Assembly (NCBI GenBank): GCA_964405685.1
Contig: CAYOOP010000004.1
Span: forward strand, 62,001-126,000
Reading direction: 5' to 3'
From: CAYOOP01 sp964405685
Lineage (GTDB): Bacteria; Pseudomonadota; Alphaproteobacteria; Rickettsiales; SXRF01
DNA: 64,000 nucleotides
Shown here: piece after piece, positions 52,872 to 62,200 of the stretch
Numbering within the stretch: position 1 is the first letter of the stretch
Layout: each line of letters starts with the position of its first letter
Position numbers and translations under genes: made by a program
The notes under the pieces: generated by a model
Told to the model about the DNA's origin: nothing
What the model saw: the letters and a program-made list of their open reading frames with translations, nothing else
Databases searched by the model: none

Positions 52872-53072
52872 ATGACAGAACGATTAATACGCATACGTGA
52901 AGTGATGGATCGGACAGGCTTAAGCCGAACCGTTCTTTATCGAAAGGTGCAACACGGTGATTTTCCACCATCCGTAAAGTTGACGACCCGTTGCGTAGCT
53001 TGGCGGGAAACGGAAGTGGATGAGTGGATAAATGAACGAATCCACCCTGAATTCCTAAGCCAGACCGCCTAA
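52872..53072 (+). CDS. AlpA-family regulator
   Basis: The 66-residue product is a compact AlpA protein with LIRIREVMDRTGLSRTVLYRKVQHGDFPPSVKLTTRCVAWRETEVDEWI, a MerR-like helix-turn-helix plus wing. P4-type elements use AlpA to activate integrase or control excision. ATG 52872 is chosen because AAGGAGG lies directly upstream; the codon at 52842 has none. Confidence 0.9.
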   Translation: MTERLIRIREVMDRTGLSRTVLYRKVQHGDFPPSVKLTTRCVAWRETEVDEWINERIHPEFLSQTA

Positions 53073-53293
53073 AAGTTTACCCTGCGTTTATGCGTCCCGT
53101 CCACCGACGACCCGATTCGGCGCAGGTTAGTTAGAGTAGCTAGAATGGATCACAGCAAAGCTACTGATGAGAGCTAACGTCAGACCATCCTGTGGGGGCG
53201 GTATTGCCCTGAGTTGACTATTTTGCAGCGAATACCCGACTGCAGAACCTCGAGGCTCCGGGTAATCCGGTTGGGTAGAAATCCCCGCTTCTT

Positions 53294-53346
53294 GGTTAGC
53301 TCCCCTAGCCCAGGTTTTTTTAACCTACGGGCTGGGGGAGCTAACC
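53294..53346. other. 23-bp hairpin in the gene-poor region
   Basis: The arms GGTTAGCTCCCC (53294-53305) and GGGGAGCTAACC (53335-53346) pair fully. A T-G wobble, AGCCC/GGGCT and AGGTT/AACCT continue the stem, with a two-base bulge, to a loop of five T. No T-run follows on either strand, so it is not a standard terminator. Confidence 0.75.
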
Positions 53347-53654
53347 TCTCCCACCTAAGTAAAACCGGAAAGGTAGATGGTAGATAGAAAGAAAGAGGAA
53401 GTAAGGAGAGAGAGTGAATCTAGAGGAGAGAGATACAGAGTGGGACAAAAAAGCGGCGACGCGGCGCAAAATTTCGACGTCGTCAACGTTGAACGATTCT
53501 CGACCGCTTTCATAGTTTTTGACAGACTCGCAACGCGCAAATCAGCGCAAAAAATAGCAAAAGAATCAGATTAGGAAAAATAACCAAACAAAACAGCTCA
53601 CTAACCTATGTAGCTAGTGATTGCTTTTTAGAATGCTTCTGAAATGATGGCCGC

Positions 53655-53845
53655 GGACTTGCTACGGGCAATGTCCGGGGCTTTATAACCCCACACAAAG
53701 CGGCTGGCATCAGCCGTAATGATGCCTCCCTCGCCAATATGGCCGGGGAGGTATTGGCGCATGTCCAAGGCTTGCCTAAAGGCCAATGCGACCGACTTTG
53801 TGCGGTTTATAAACTCCCCGGTCACCAGACCCGTAGCTGGTGACC
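53655..53845 (+). ncRNA. Candidate structured RNA or multi-hairpin DNA site
   Basis: Helices follow one another without gaps. P0 is GGACTTGC/GCAA(t)GTCC at 53655-53676. P1 is a long closing stem of 53677-53700 with 53796-53819, sharing GGGG, TTTATAA and CACAAAG blocks. Inside it P2 is CGGCTG-GCAT-CAGCCG at 53701-53716 and P3 is CGCCAATA/TATTGGCG at 53732-53759. After it P5 is GGTCACCAG/CTGGTGACC at 53820-53845. A Shine-Dalgarno (GGGGAG) and the lipoprotein ATG (53868) follow, so it could be a 5' leader. Which strand is active, and whether it acts as RNA or DNA, is not known. Confidence 0.5.
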
Positions 53846-53867
53846 ATTCATAAAAGGGGAGATCTAC

Positions 53868-54149
53868 ATGAAGAACCATACCTATATCGCGCTCATTCTA
53901 TCTTTGTTCATTTTAGCAGGATGCGAAACGGAAGAAGAAACCCAGCAGAGATTCCATAACCGCTGCGTAAAGCTAGGCTTCAAGCCCAAGACGGATGCCT
54001 TTGCCAACTGCATGATGACGACAGAGAGCAACTACTACAACGCCCTGTCAGGGATGGTCAGTTCTGCAAATCAACGCATACAAGAAAACCGACCGCGCAC
54101 CACCCGCTGCACCGGCTACGGCTCCACGCTCAATTGCACGACGTATTAG
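53868..54149 (+). CDS. Small lipoprotein
   Basis: The 93-residue product has a lipobox ending FILAGC at residue 19, so it should be lipid-modified. The mature part has Cys pairs and ends CTGYGSTLNCTTY, a tail seen in small uncharacterised proteobacterial proteins. GGGGAG precedes its ATG. The next gene, a membrane protein, starts 13 bases later. Confidence 0.75.
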   Translation: MKNHTYIALILSLFILAGCETEEETQQRFHNRCVKLGFKPKTDAFANCMMTTESNYYNALSGMVSSANQRIQENRPRTTRCTGYGSTLNCTTY

Positions 54150-54162
54150 GCGTGAGGTGCAA

Positions 54163-54795
54163 ATGAAAGGCAGAAAAGAAGTGTATGAGTTATATAAAGC
54201 CGCGCCTATTTCGTGGATAGCGGTCATAGCTTATTGTTTGGTCATGGTACCACTGGTTTCATGTGGGATGGTCGTCTATTGGCATTATAAACCTGCCGCT
54301 AGAAAAAAGGCGCTCGATAAATACCCCAAACTATTCGCCTGCATTATAGGATCGGCTTTCATTTCATTGTGCATGGTCATCGGACTAGGCCTAACGCCAA
54401 TAATCAACGGGGATTTTGATGGTTACTCGCACTCCTCAATAGCCGTAGGAATGGGGCTATTAGTGGCTTTATCTATTGCCGATGTCTACGAGAAGGCATG
54501 GAAGCTGCAAGCCCACCAGGAACAATTAGAAAAAGATTACACCGCACAGCTCAAATCAAATTCGGGCGATATGTTGGCTGAGAGCAACAAATACCAGCTA
54601 AACTACGAGCAAATGCTAGCTATCGCCGATGTTCTTGAATGCTGGATTTCCGATCTTGAAACCAATACAGAACACACCGCCAATGTACATGATTGGGCGA
54701 AAGATTTTAGAGCGCTGGCTAAAGAAGTGGGAAAAGATTGGGCGCCCTCTGAACCGCAGTCACTTTCGATAATTGGTCTTATTGCTCGGTTATAG
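54163..54795 (+). CDS. Hypothetical membrane protein with coiled-coil tail
   Basis: The 210-residue product has three hydrophobic helices (about residues 15-40, 56-77 and 92-110) and a cytosolic-looking C-terminal half with a coiled coil (AHQEQLEKDYTAQLKSNSGDMLAES). No family is recognised. ATG 54163 has GAGG upstream. With the lipoprotein gene it may form a two-gene unit. Confidence 0.65.
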   Translation: MKGRKEVYELYKAAPISWIAVIAYCLVMVPLVSCGMVVYWHYKPAARKKALDKYPKLFACIIGSAFISLCMVIGLGLTPIINGDFDGYSHSSIAVGMGLLVALSIADVYEKAWKLQAHQEQLEKDYTAQLKSNSGDMLAESNKYQLNYEQMLAIADVLECWISDLETNTEHTANVHDWAKDFRALAKEVGKDWAPSEPQSLSIIGLIARL

Positions 54796-54931
54796 GGTCG
54801 CTCGATCCTGGATAATGGGAATGAGCTGAAAGGAATTACTCTGCAAGTTACTAATCAAGTGCCATACAAGGTAAGCTTTACGAAAGATGCAATATCGCTT
54901 ATTATCGGCACCAACATATTAGGCTGGAAGC

Positions 54932-55693
54932 ATGGCAGATAAAAGCAGCATAGAATGGACGGATGCAACGTGGAACCCTATTACGGGTTGCACGAAGATC
55001 AGTGCTGGTTGCGATAACTGTTATGCTGCGCGTTTTTCTGAGCGATTCCGTGGAGTACCTGGACATCCATTTGAGAATGGATTTGACCTGACCTTACGCC
55101 CTGACCGGTTGCTTCAACCGCTTGAATGGAAAAAGCCAAGAATGATTTTCGTAAATTCCATGAGCGACCTCTTTCATAAGGAGGTACCAAAAGACTACAT
55201 AGCCAAGGTATTTGATACGATGGAAAAGGCCAACTGGCATATCTATCAAGTATTAACTAAGCGTAGTTCGTTGATGCAGAAATTCATTAATGAGCGTTAC
55301 TCAACCCACGCAGCACCTGCGCATATGTGGTTTGGTGTATCAGTTGAGAATAGTCGTACAAAATCTCGTATTGCACATTTGCAGAGCGCAAATGCGGGTA
55401 TTCGATTTTTATCTGTAGAACCGTTGATTGGCTCCATAGGGCAATTGGGACTGGATGGTATCAGTTGGGTTATAGTTGGAGGTGAAAGCGGTCCCGGTGC
55501 TAGACCGATGGAAGCGGAATGGGCATTGGATGTTCGCAACCAGTGTGTCAAGGCTGGAGTGGCTTTCTTCTTCAAGCAATGGGGCGGTAAAACACCGAAA
55601 ACGGGAGGAAGACTACTTGATGGGAAGGAATGGAACGAATTTCCAATGCAGCTGCCAACCCGCCAAAAAGAGTTAGGCCTAAAATACGCATGA
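54932..55693 (+). CDS. DUF5131 (phage Gp37/Gp68-type) protein with three-Cys motif
   Basis: The 253-residue product begins SIEWTDATWNPITGCTKISAGCDNCYAARFSERF; Cys20, Cys27 and Cys30 form the three-cysteine motif, reminiscent of an iron-sulfur ligand set of radical SAM type but spaced differently. KPRMIFVNSMSDLFHKEVP, HMWFGVSVEN and SVEPLIG are further family marks. Members regularly precede a three-Cys-motif partner gene, as here, with an ATGA overlap. The chemistry is unknown. Confidence 0.9.
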   Translation: MADKSSIEWTDATWNPITGCTKISAGCDNCYAARFSERFRGVPGHPFENGFDLTLRPDRLLQPLEWKKPRMIFVNSMSDLFHKEVPKDYIAKVFDTMEKANWHIYQVLTKRSSLMQKFINERYSTHAAPAHMWFGVSVENSRTKSRIAHLQSANAGIRFLSVEPLIGSIGQLGLDGISWVIVGGESGPGARPMEAEWALDVRNQCVKAGVAFFFKQWGGKTPKTGGRLLDGKEWNEFPMQLPTRQKELGLKYA

Positions 55694-56586
55694 GTAAAAC
55701 ACCCACTGTTCCAGAAGTCGGTCCGTGGGCGCAGGAAAAACTCAAGTGCTTAGGAGATTATCTCGCTGCCTATACGATGGTTTTACGCAAGCAGAATTTC
55801 AAAGGTTACGTCTATATTGATGCTTTTGCCGGTGCCGGTACTGCAAAAATCCGTAAAAAAGGCTCGGCTTCTGACCAACAAGTAGCTCTAGATTTACTAG
55901 GTGGAGTTGCGGATGAAGAGCAGGAAGAGTTTATTCGTGGCTCTCCGCGTATCGCCTTAGACTTACAACATCCGTTTACAAATTACGTGTTCGTTGAACT
56001 TAAAGAAAAACGACGCAATGAATTGCTCAAGCTGCAACAGCATTATGATAAATCCCGGAATATAAAAATTTACGACAAAAATTGTAATGAGTATCTGCGC
56101 GAATTGGCCGAAAACAAGAAGATAAATTGGAAAGAATGGCGCGGAGTTGTATTTCTTGACCCGTTTGGTGCTCATGTGCCATGGAGTACCATACAGGGAT
56201 TAGCAGCTACCAAGTCCTTTGAGGTTTTTATTAACTTTCCCTGCATGGCGATCAATCGCTTAGCTGATAATGACGGTGAACTTAAGGATGAACACCGCAA
56301 AATATTGGATGAGTATTTCGGTTCACCTGATTGGTTTGACGTGATGTACCAGGAGCAATCGGCGGATTTATTCGGAAGTAAAGGCAGAAACAAGAAGAAC
56401 GACGCACAAAAAAAGCTCCTGAATTGGTATAGAAATAGATTGAAGACAGAATTTGGACACGCTTCATCGGCGCGTCTGATTAGAAACACAAGAAATAGCC
56501 CCATGTATTATCTTATTTGGGCAGGACCGAATGCAACTGGCCAAAGAATTGCTAGCCATATTTTATCACAAGGTGAAGCAATATAG
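55690..56586 (+). CDS. tcmP: Three-Cys-motif partner protein TcmP
   Basis: The 298-residue product starts at ATG 55690, overlapping the DUF5131 stop. YVYIDAFAGAGTAKIRKKG (residues 41-58) looks like a methyltransferase SAM-binding motif I, and GVVFLDPFGAHVPWSTI (near residue 156) like motif IV. A methyltransferase-like fold is therefore plausible. The family name records only its pairing with the three-Cys protein. Whether the pair modifies nucleic acid, or is a defence system, is not established. Confidence 0.88.
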   Translation: MSKTPTVPEVGPWAQEKLKCLGDYLAAYTMVLRKQNFKGYVYIDAFAGAGTAKIRKKGSASDQQVALDLLGGVADEEQEEFIRGSPRIALDLQHPFTNYVFVELKEKRRNELLKLQQHYDKSRNIKIYDKNCNEYLRELAENKKINWKEWRGVVFLDPFGAHVPWSTIQGLAATKSFEVFINFPCMAINRLADNDGELKDEHRKILDEYFGSPDWFDVMYQEQSADLFGSKGRNKKNDAQKKLLNWYRNRLKTEFGHASSARLIRNTRNSPMYYLIWAGPNATGQRIASHILSQGEAI

Positions 56587-56716
56587 AGTTCGCTTTTATC
56601 AGTACTGCAGCAACCTGACACTCACAAAGCTCAGACCGGCGATAGGATTCTGCTGAGTAGTAGGGCATGGCTTTATTATGGACATACTGAAAATTCACAG
56701 CTGTCTATATCGCTCT

Positions 56717-57214
56717 TTAGCCGTGCTGTTCTCGGTAATGTTTAATTACTTCGTATATAAAGCCCTTCAATCGAGCATCATTTAGTTTACCTACGATCTC
56801 TAATATTTCCGCTGTCACACTGTCAACTTGTTCAATTGTTGGCGCAGAGCCCCATTGGTAATTGTCACTCTTCAAAAGAGTTTCTCCCGCTTCTGTTTCA
56901 GACCATGTAGAATGCAGAAAATTATTTCTATTTTCTGACAAACGCTTTGCTGCTCCCAATAAAGCGTCCAACTGAGATTTTTCAGTGACCGTAGGCGCCT
57001 TTTCTTTAAAAAGCTTTTTAACTCTATCGCGTAAGTCGGACATATTATCGGTACTGGTAGTATCAAGTGCTTCTTTAACTGTAAACTCGGCAACGCTTTT
57101 GACTACATACCGTAGCATTAATTCAAGATGGGTATGTGCAATTGCCAAGCGACCAAGAGCAGCATGAAGATCAGGCTTATTTGGAACAGCTAATTTTGAC
57201 ATGGTAGAAGACAT
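56717..57214 (-). CDS. HEPN-like helical protein, candidate RNase
   Basis: The 165-residue product is all helical. The segment ENRNNFLHSTW carries Arg96-Asn97-x3-His101, which fits the R-(N/D)-x3-H active site of HEPN ribonucleases, at the expected place near the start of a late helix. Overall size also fits a HEPN domain. It lies 15 bases downstream of a single-pass membrane protein gene. HEPN proteins are frequent toxins and defence effectors; the assignment rests on one motif plus helical content. Confidence 0.55.
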   Translation of the reverse strand: MSSTMSKLAVPNKPDLHAALGRLAIAHTHLELMLRYVVKSVAEFTVKEALDTTSTDNMSDLRDRVKKLFKEKAPTVTEKSQLDALLGAAKRLSENRNNFLHSTWSETEAGETLLKSDNYQWGSAPTIEQVDSVTAEILEIVGKLNDARLKGFIYEVIKHYREQHG

Positions 57215-57229
57215 AGACCAACCAACTTT

Positions 57230-57811
57230 TTAGTGACAAAAACCAGTTTCCACGCGCTCTTCACGCTTTTGGATTTTGGCTAATTCTTCATTAAAGAATT
57301 TGCATATATCCCACTCACCGTAAATAAGGGTTCGTTTTGGCAAAGAATACTTTTCGCGTAGTCGCTTCGCTAAGCCAGCAGCTCTTTCTCCCATGCTTAT
57401 CGTATTGTCCCTATATGCCACCCTACAGGAATCAGGATCGCCAACCACATTCCACCAAAAGATCGCGGCATTCTCAGCCATAAATCTTAGTTGGGGAAAC
57501 TGCAGCATTTCATCTAATAAATCTCTCTTAAGTAACCTATACGATTCACTTTCAGGGAGCGGTGGGAATTCTGGAATTTTGCCGATAACAGCGCCTGCTG
57601 TATTATCACTATCTGTTGCTGTATCATGGTCAGAAACTTTATCCGCACACTCTATAGCATAGCCTTCTAACTGAACTGCTAACCGTGTTGCAAGAAACTC
57701 AACCTCTTCAGTGCGTTTTTGTCGTTCAGAAAACCAATTAAGAATACCAAAAGCAGCACCACTGCCAAGCATAACAGTTATAAGATTGCTCCCAAAAGTG
57801 AATAGATCCAT
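57230..57811 (-). CDS. Single-pass membrane protein paired with the HEPN-like gene
   Basis: The 193-residue product has one N-terminal membrane helix (residues 5-27) and then a long soluble helical part with coiled-coil start (SERQKRTEEVEFLATRLAVQLEGYAIECADKV). I know no family. It precedes the HEPN-like gene by 15 bases on the same strand, so the two form an operon. It may anchor or sense for its partner. Confidence 0.6.
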   Translation of the reverse strand: MDLFTFGSNLITVMLGSGAAFGILNWFSERQKRTEEVEFLATRLAVQLEGYAIECADKVSDHDTATDSDNTAGAVIGKIPEFPPLPESESYRLLKRDLLDEMLQFPQLRFMAENAAIFWWNVVGDPDSCRVAYRDNTISMGERAAGLAKRLREKYSLPKRTLIYGEWDICKFFNEELAKIQKREERVETGFCH

Positions 57812-57910
57812 AGTTTTTCCCCAGTTTAGTTTTGCCTTTCAACGAAGCAGCTAAGCTTTAGCCTAGCACAATTGCACACAATTCCATGCTTATATAACTC
57901 AACTAAGCGC

Positions 57911-59194
57911 TTATTCCAAAAACTCCTCCACATCCGGAATTCGCGTAAACGCGATTTTAGTCCCAGAAAAGCTCCGGCCTTGGGACGGTAGCATACCGAG
58001 CGAAACCGAATCGCGGCCGAAGCGGTGGTTGATGGTATCTAGTGCGCGGGACATCTTTTCGGCACGTAGGCGCTGTTTCAATTCTGCCTCTGGGAGTTCG
58101 GCAAATAATTCGGGTTGTAAATCACTGGCAGCGGTCAGGCCATGTAACACGATGGATACCTTCTTGATACGAGCGCCCTTTATTTCGCCTCTGAGGCCAT
58201 TCCAGGCCTTATCCAGTAGGTGTAGGAAGGTGACGCTATCTTGGGCTCTATAACAGCGTCCCATAGCTTCCACACGATGACCACTCTCCAATCGTGCGGA
58301 TAAATTGAAGGCCGACGCGTAATAACCCATACGTCGAAGTCTGCTTGCAGCTTTAAGTGTAAGCCGTCGCGCAACGTACCTTGCCTTAACCGGGTCGCGT
58401 AGCTCTGGTGCCAGGACGTGACTGTGACCTACCGTGCTGCGGGTGGTTTCTTCCTCAGGGAGCTCAGCGCCGCGCAATAAATGCCACATCTTCTCTCCCC
58501 AGATGCTACCCCATATCTTACGCATGCGCTGCGCATCTAACTGCCAAAGTTGCCGCATATCGCTTATGCCTGCCGCTAGTAGGCGCTTTTCCATGTTCCG
58601 GCCAATACCCGGCAAGTCACGCAGTTTCAGGCTAAACAGCCGATGCGGTAGGTCTTCCCTGGAAAGGAGCGTAAATCCATCCGGTTTTTGTAAATCCGTT
58701 GCTACCTTGGCTAGATAACGATTAGGCGCCGCTCCAATCGAACATTTCACGAACTCACCGATGTTGACTGCCAAGCCGCGTTTGATGGCCTGTGCAATTT
58801 CCGTGATGCGCTCGGGGGTGGTTTCATTGTCCATCAGACGACAAGCCACCTCGTCAATGGAACAAACGGCCGTTACGGGAATATGGTGGTCGATCTCTTC
58901 TAGAAAACGGTGATGATATTCAACATAGCGTTCATGCTGCGCCAACACGCATACCAAACCAGGACACAGGCGCTTGGCCTCATAAATCGGCGTCCCCGTC
59001 TTTATGCCGAATGCTTTGGCTTCATAGCTTGCCGCAATCGCACATGTGGCGTCCGTTTCCACCGGCACCACCGCAACCGGACGTCCACGAAGCTCAGGCC
59101 GTAATTGCTGCTCCACGCTCGCAAAATAGCTGTTGAAGTCGATATATAGCCAACGGTACGATGAGGGGTGGAGCGTGTTTTCTGTTACGCTCAT
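57911..59194 (-). CDS. Y-family DNA polymerase (UmuC/DinB-like)
   Basis: The 427-residue product is a translesion polymerase: YIDFNSYFASVEQQ (metal ligand Asp19), AVVPVETDATCAIAASYEAKAFGIKTGTP, CSIDEVAC with catalytic Asp114-Glu115, DLPGIGRNMEKRLLAAGI as helix-hairpin-helix, and a C-terminus SFSGTKIAFTRIPDVEEF. That tail belongs to a plasmid and island subgroup that databases sometimes mislabel as type VI secretion ImpB. No clear umuD is adjacent. It could raise mutation or replicate damaged mobile DNA. Confidence 0.92.
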   Translation of the reverse strand: MSVTENTLHPSSYRWLYIDFNSYFASVEQQLRPELRGRPVAVVPVETDATCAIAASYEAKAFGIKTGTPIYEAKRLCPGLVCVLAQHERYVEYHHRFLEEIDHHIPVTAVCSIDEVACRLMDNETTPERITEIAQAIKRGLAVNIGEFVKCSIGAAPNRYLAKVATDLQKPDGFTLLSREDLPHRLFSLKLRDLPGIGRNMEKRLLAAGISDMRQLWQLDAQRMRKIWGSIWGEKMWHLLRGAELPEEETTRSTVGHSHVLAPELRDPVKARYVARRLTLKAASRLRRMGYYASAFNLSARLESGHRVEAMGRCYRAQDSVTFLHLLDKAWNGLRGEIKGARIKKVSIVLHGLTAASDLQPELFAELPEAELKQRLRAEKMSRALDTINHRFGRDSVSLGMLPSQGRSFSGTKIAFTRIPDVEEFLE

Positions 59195-59275
59195 GGGAAG
59201 ATGATAACTCTACGGTTTGCGGCTGTCTAGGCTTAACCAACCCTACTACAGAGGGATTTTAGATGCTCTTATGTG

Positions 59276-62200
59276 TTATTCTTCAACACCACGACGATGC
59301 CCAGTGCGCTTAAGGTCGGCGCTGTCGGGTTTTAGAGAGCGTGGTTTGACCCGATCGGTATGGTTTGTGTCAGGCGCTTTCTTTTTAGCAAGCGCCTCAT
59401 ACTGACTTTCTATGTCTGCTGCTACATCAGGATGAATATAGCCTCTATGGCTGAATGTTTTGGTAATCTCATCCGCCGGAATTGCGGGTTTTCCCTCCAG
59501 TGTATAATGCCCGCTCTTTTTGGCCTTCGAAGTTCTTAAATAGAAAAATGCAGCCTTTGAATGCATTTGTTCTGTATGGGGTGCCGGTACATATTCGCGC
59601 CCATCTTCGGTTGTAGGAATACTTGTAGGACTTACTTTTTCATATCGCTTCGCTAGATCTGCAGCTACATCTGGATGTATATATGATTCTTTATTGTATA
59701 TTGCTGAAATTTTATCAGATGCGAGTTTTGACCGATTTTCCAAAACATATACTCCAGTTGCACTGGCATCTTTAATTCTCTTTCTAAAGAAAGAAGCCTT
59801 CGCAACCTCATTCCTTGTATTAGGTCCTTTTATATACTCGCGGCCATCTTCAGTGGTGGGTATTTCTGTATGTTTTTCGAGTGAGAAACGTGTTTCTAAA
59901 TCTTCCGCAACGTCCGGATGAATATATTTCTTAGCATCATAAATTGCTGTAATCTTATCGCTTGGGACATCACGCTTCCCTTTTATTTTATAACTTCCTG
60001 TTGCCTCAGCATCTTTAAGTTTCTGGAAGAAGAATTTATATTTTATCTTTTCTATACTACCAATGGGACCCTGGACATATTCTCGTCCATCTTTAGTAGT
60101 GGGTATTTCTGTATGTTTTTCGAGGGAAAATCTGTTCTCAAGATCGTCCGCTACATCAGGATGGATGTATTTTGTGCGATTATACATAATAGTTATTTGA
60201 TCGGCTGAGATAGCACGCTTACCTTTTAATTTATATTCTCCTGCCTCTATCGCTGATGCGACATTGTTATTGAAAAACCTTCGTTTAACCAATTCACTCT
60301 CAAGCGGCATTCGCACATATTCCCTTCCATCTTTAGCGGTAGGAATTTCCGTCACTTTTTCTGCTTCATATGTTTTTTCTAGATCAGCAGCTACGTCCGG
60401 ATGGAGATATTTTGTCCGCCAGACCATCACCGCAATCTTATCGCCTGGAATTGCAGGCTTACCCTCAATAGTATAAGAACCGTTCGCTTGGGCAGCTTTG
60501 ATTCTTAGACTAAAAAACCTCCATTTGATACCATCATTGTTTGAGTCTGGGGCAGGAACATATTTACGCGCATCATTGGTAACAGGAATTTCGATTTGTT
60601 TTTCTCTGACAAAACGCTCCTCTAACCATGCCGCAACATCCGGGTGAATATAGCTTCTTCGCTGGTATGCTGCTTTAATTTTATTCGCCTGAACAGAAAT
60701 CTTTTTATTTGGTAGATGGAAGCCGTCTGTTTCCATCTTCTTTATTAGATTGGTATAGAATTGATATTTTATCTGTTCATTGCCGGATGATGGTCCTTCA
60801 ATATATTCCCGCCCGTCATTGGTTTTAGGGACCTCAGTATGTTTTACCTCTGCAAATTGCTTTTCTAAATCTGCGGCCACATCAGGATGAATATAGGATT
60901 TATTAGCTGCACTTTTATGATTTGTTCTAATTTTATCTGCCGAAACAGTTACTTTCTCGGCTGTAGTGTAGGCTCCAACTGCTTCTGCAGCTTTAATTTT
61001 TTTATTAAAGAATTGATATTTTAATCCTTCAGCCAGAACCAATGGACCTGCTACATATTCCCGCCCATCATCGGTTTTAGGAATTTCTTTTGCCTCTTCC
61101 GCCGCACGCAGTGCCGCTTCATGCGCCTCGCGCATAATTTCGGCAATGTGCATCTGTTCACCGAAATCAAAATGGATATGCACATCAAATTCATTGGAAA
61201 GTTCAGAGCGGGATTTCTTCTTTTTCTCTCCATCGCCATTAAACTCCCACCCATCACCCCTGCCAAACTCTCTCGGTTTTATTTGCAACCCTTGTAACAA
61301 GTCTGCTGCCGTGAGCAGATTGACCGGTTCACCGTCAGGACCTATAGGGCGGTAGCTAAGCAAAAGTGCCTGTTTTTCTCTACCGTATTTATCTTTAAAC
61401 CATTCGCATTTGCGCGTGCCACGTGTGAAGATTTGCTCCATTTTGGCAAGCGCGCGTGTATTGCGGTCGTGCATCTTCAAATCATGAATTACCGCCGTTT
61501 CGCGGTCATCGAAACCGAATGTCAGAATCCTGTCATTAAATATTGCTGTGGTTTTTCCAGCTTTATAGTCACGCAAAATTCGTTTGCGCTCGTCTTTGCT
61601 GGTATCCGCATTGATATAATCCGCTTTGAGATTGTTTAGTCCAAGCTCCTTGGCGCGCTTGTTATAATAGTGGGCACCATCTTCACCGGGTTTTTTACCA
61701 TCCACGAAGAAAATGGCTTTGTAGCGATTAAGTGGTCCCATGTAGGGTTCTTTGGCCGTCAGCTGCGTTTCTACCGCCGCCTCAATCACCTTCGGGTGAC
61801 CCGAGAAATATTCAAGCAATTCTTGATGGTGTTCCCCAGCATCTTTTTTGGCTTGGTCAATGTGCTCTTTCCAATCGCGCGTCTTCACTCCAATATCCAC
61901 CAAGCCAGGATGAATATGTTCGCAAGTCAACCCCTCATTGTGCGCTTTGACTAGGCGTTTGGAATAGATGGTAGGGACCTTACCCCCAAAGTGCCGCTGG
62001 CTTACACCATCGTCTGTCCCCGTAAACAGAAACGTCATTTGGTGATCGTTCACAAACGACGCGATATTTAAAGGCGTTGCCCCCGGTTTGGGTTGGTACG
62101 AGAAATCCTGCAATTCATGTGCTTCGTCCATCAACACCAGTCCTCGGTATTGAGGCGACTTAGGATCAAGTGAAATCACACCTTCTTGCAGCATTTTGGG

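Larger units (their letters stand above)
53073..53867. other. Gene-poor region with strong secondary structure (795 bases)
   Basis: No convincing gene is found. In order it holds a C/G-rich part with short inverted repeats (53128-53290), a 23-bp hairpin (53294-53346), a purine-rich stretch of about 75 bases (53368-53443), and a run of contiguous hairpins (53655-53845) that ends just before a lipoprotein gene. A 65-codon rightward reading at 53377-53574 has a fair ribosome binding site but matches nothing; I give it little weight. Confidence 0.6.

Noticed and set aside
53155..53215. CTGATGAG motif suggesting a hammerhead ribozyme
   Set aside because: The required GAAA core and closing stems are not present downstream; the motif alone is expected by chance.
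53355..53574. Short open frames on both strands over the purine tract
   Set aside because: Low-complexity composition produces them; no family resemblance or strong start supports either.
53628..53879. 83-codon leftward open frame across the multi-hairpin element
   Set aside because: It has no ribosome binding site, its start overlaps the lipoprotein start, and the segment is dominated by long inverted repeats. It is not excluded, but I prefer the structural reading.
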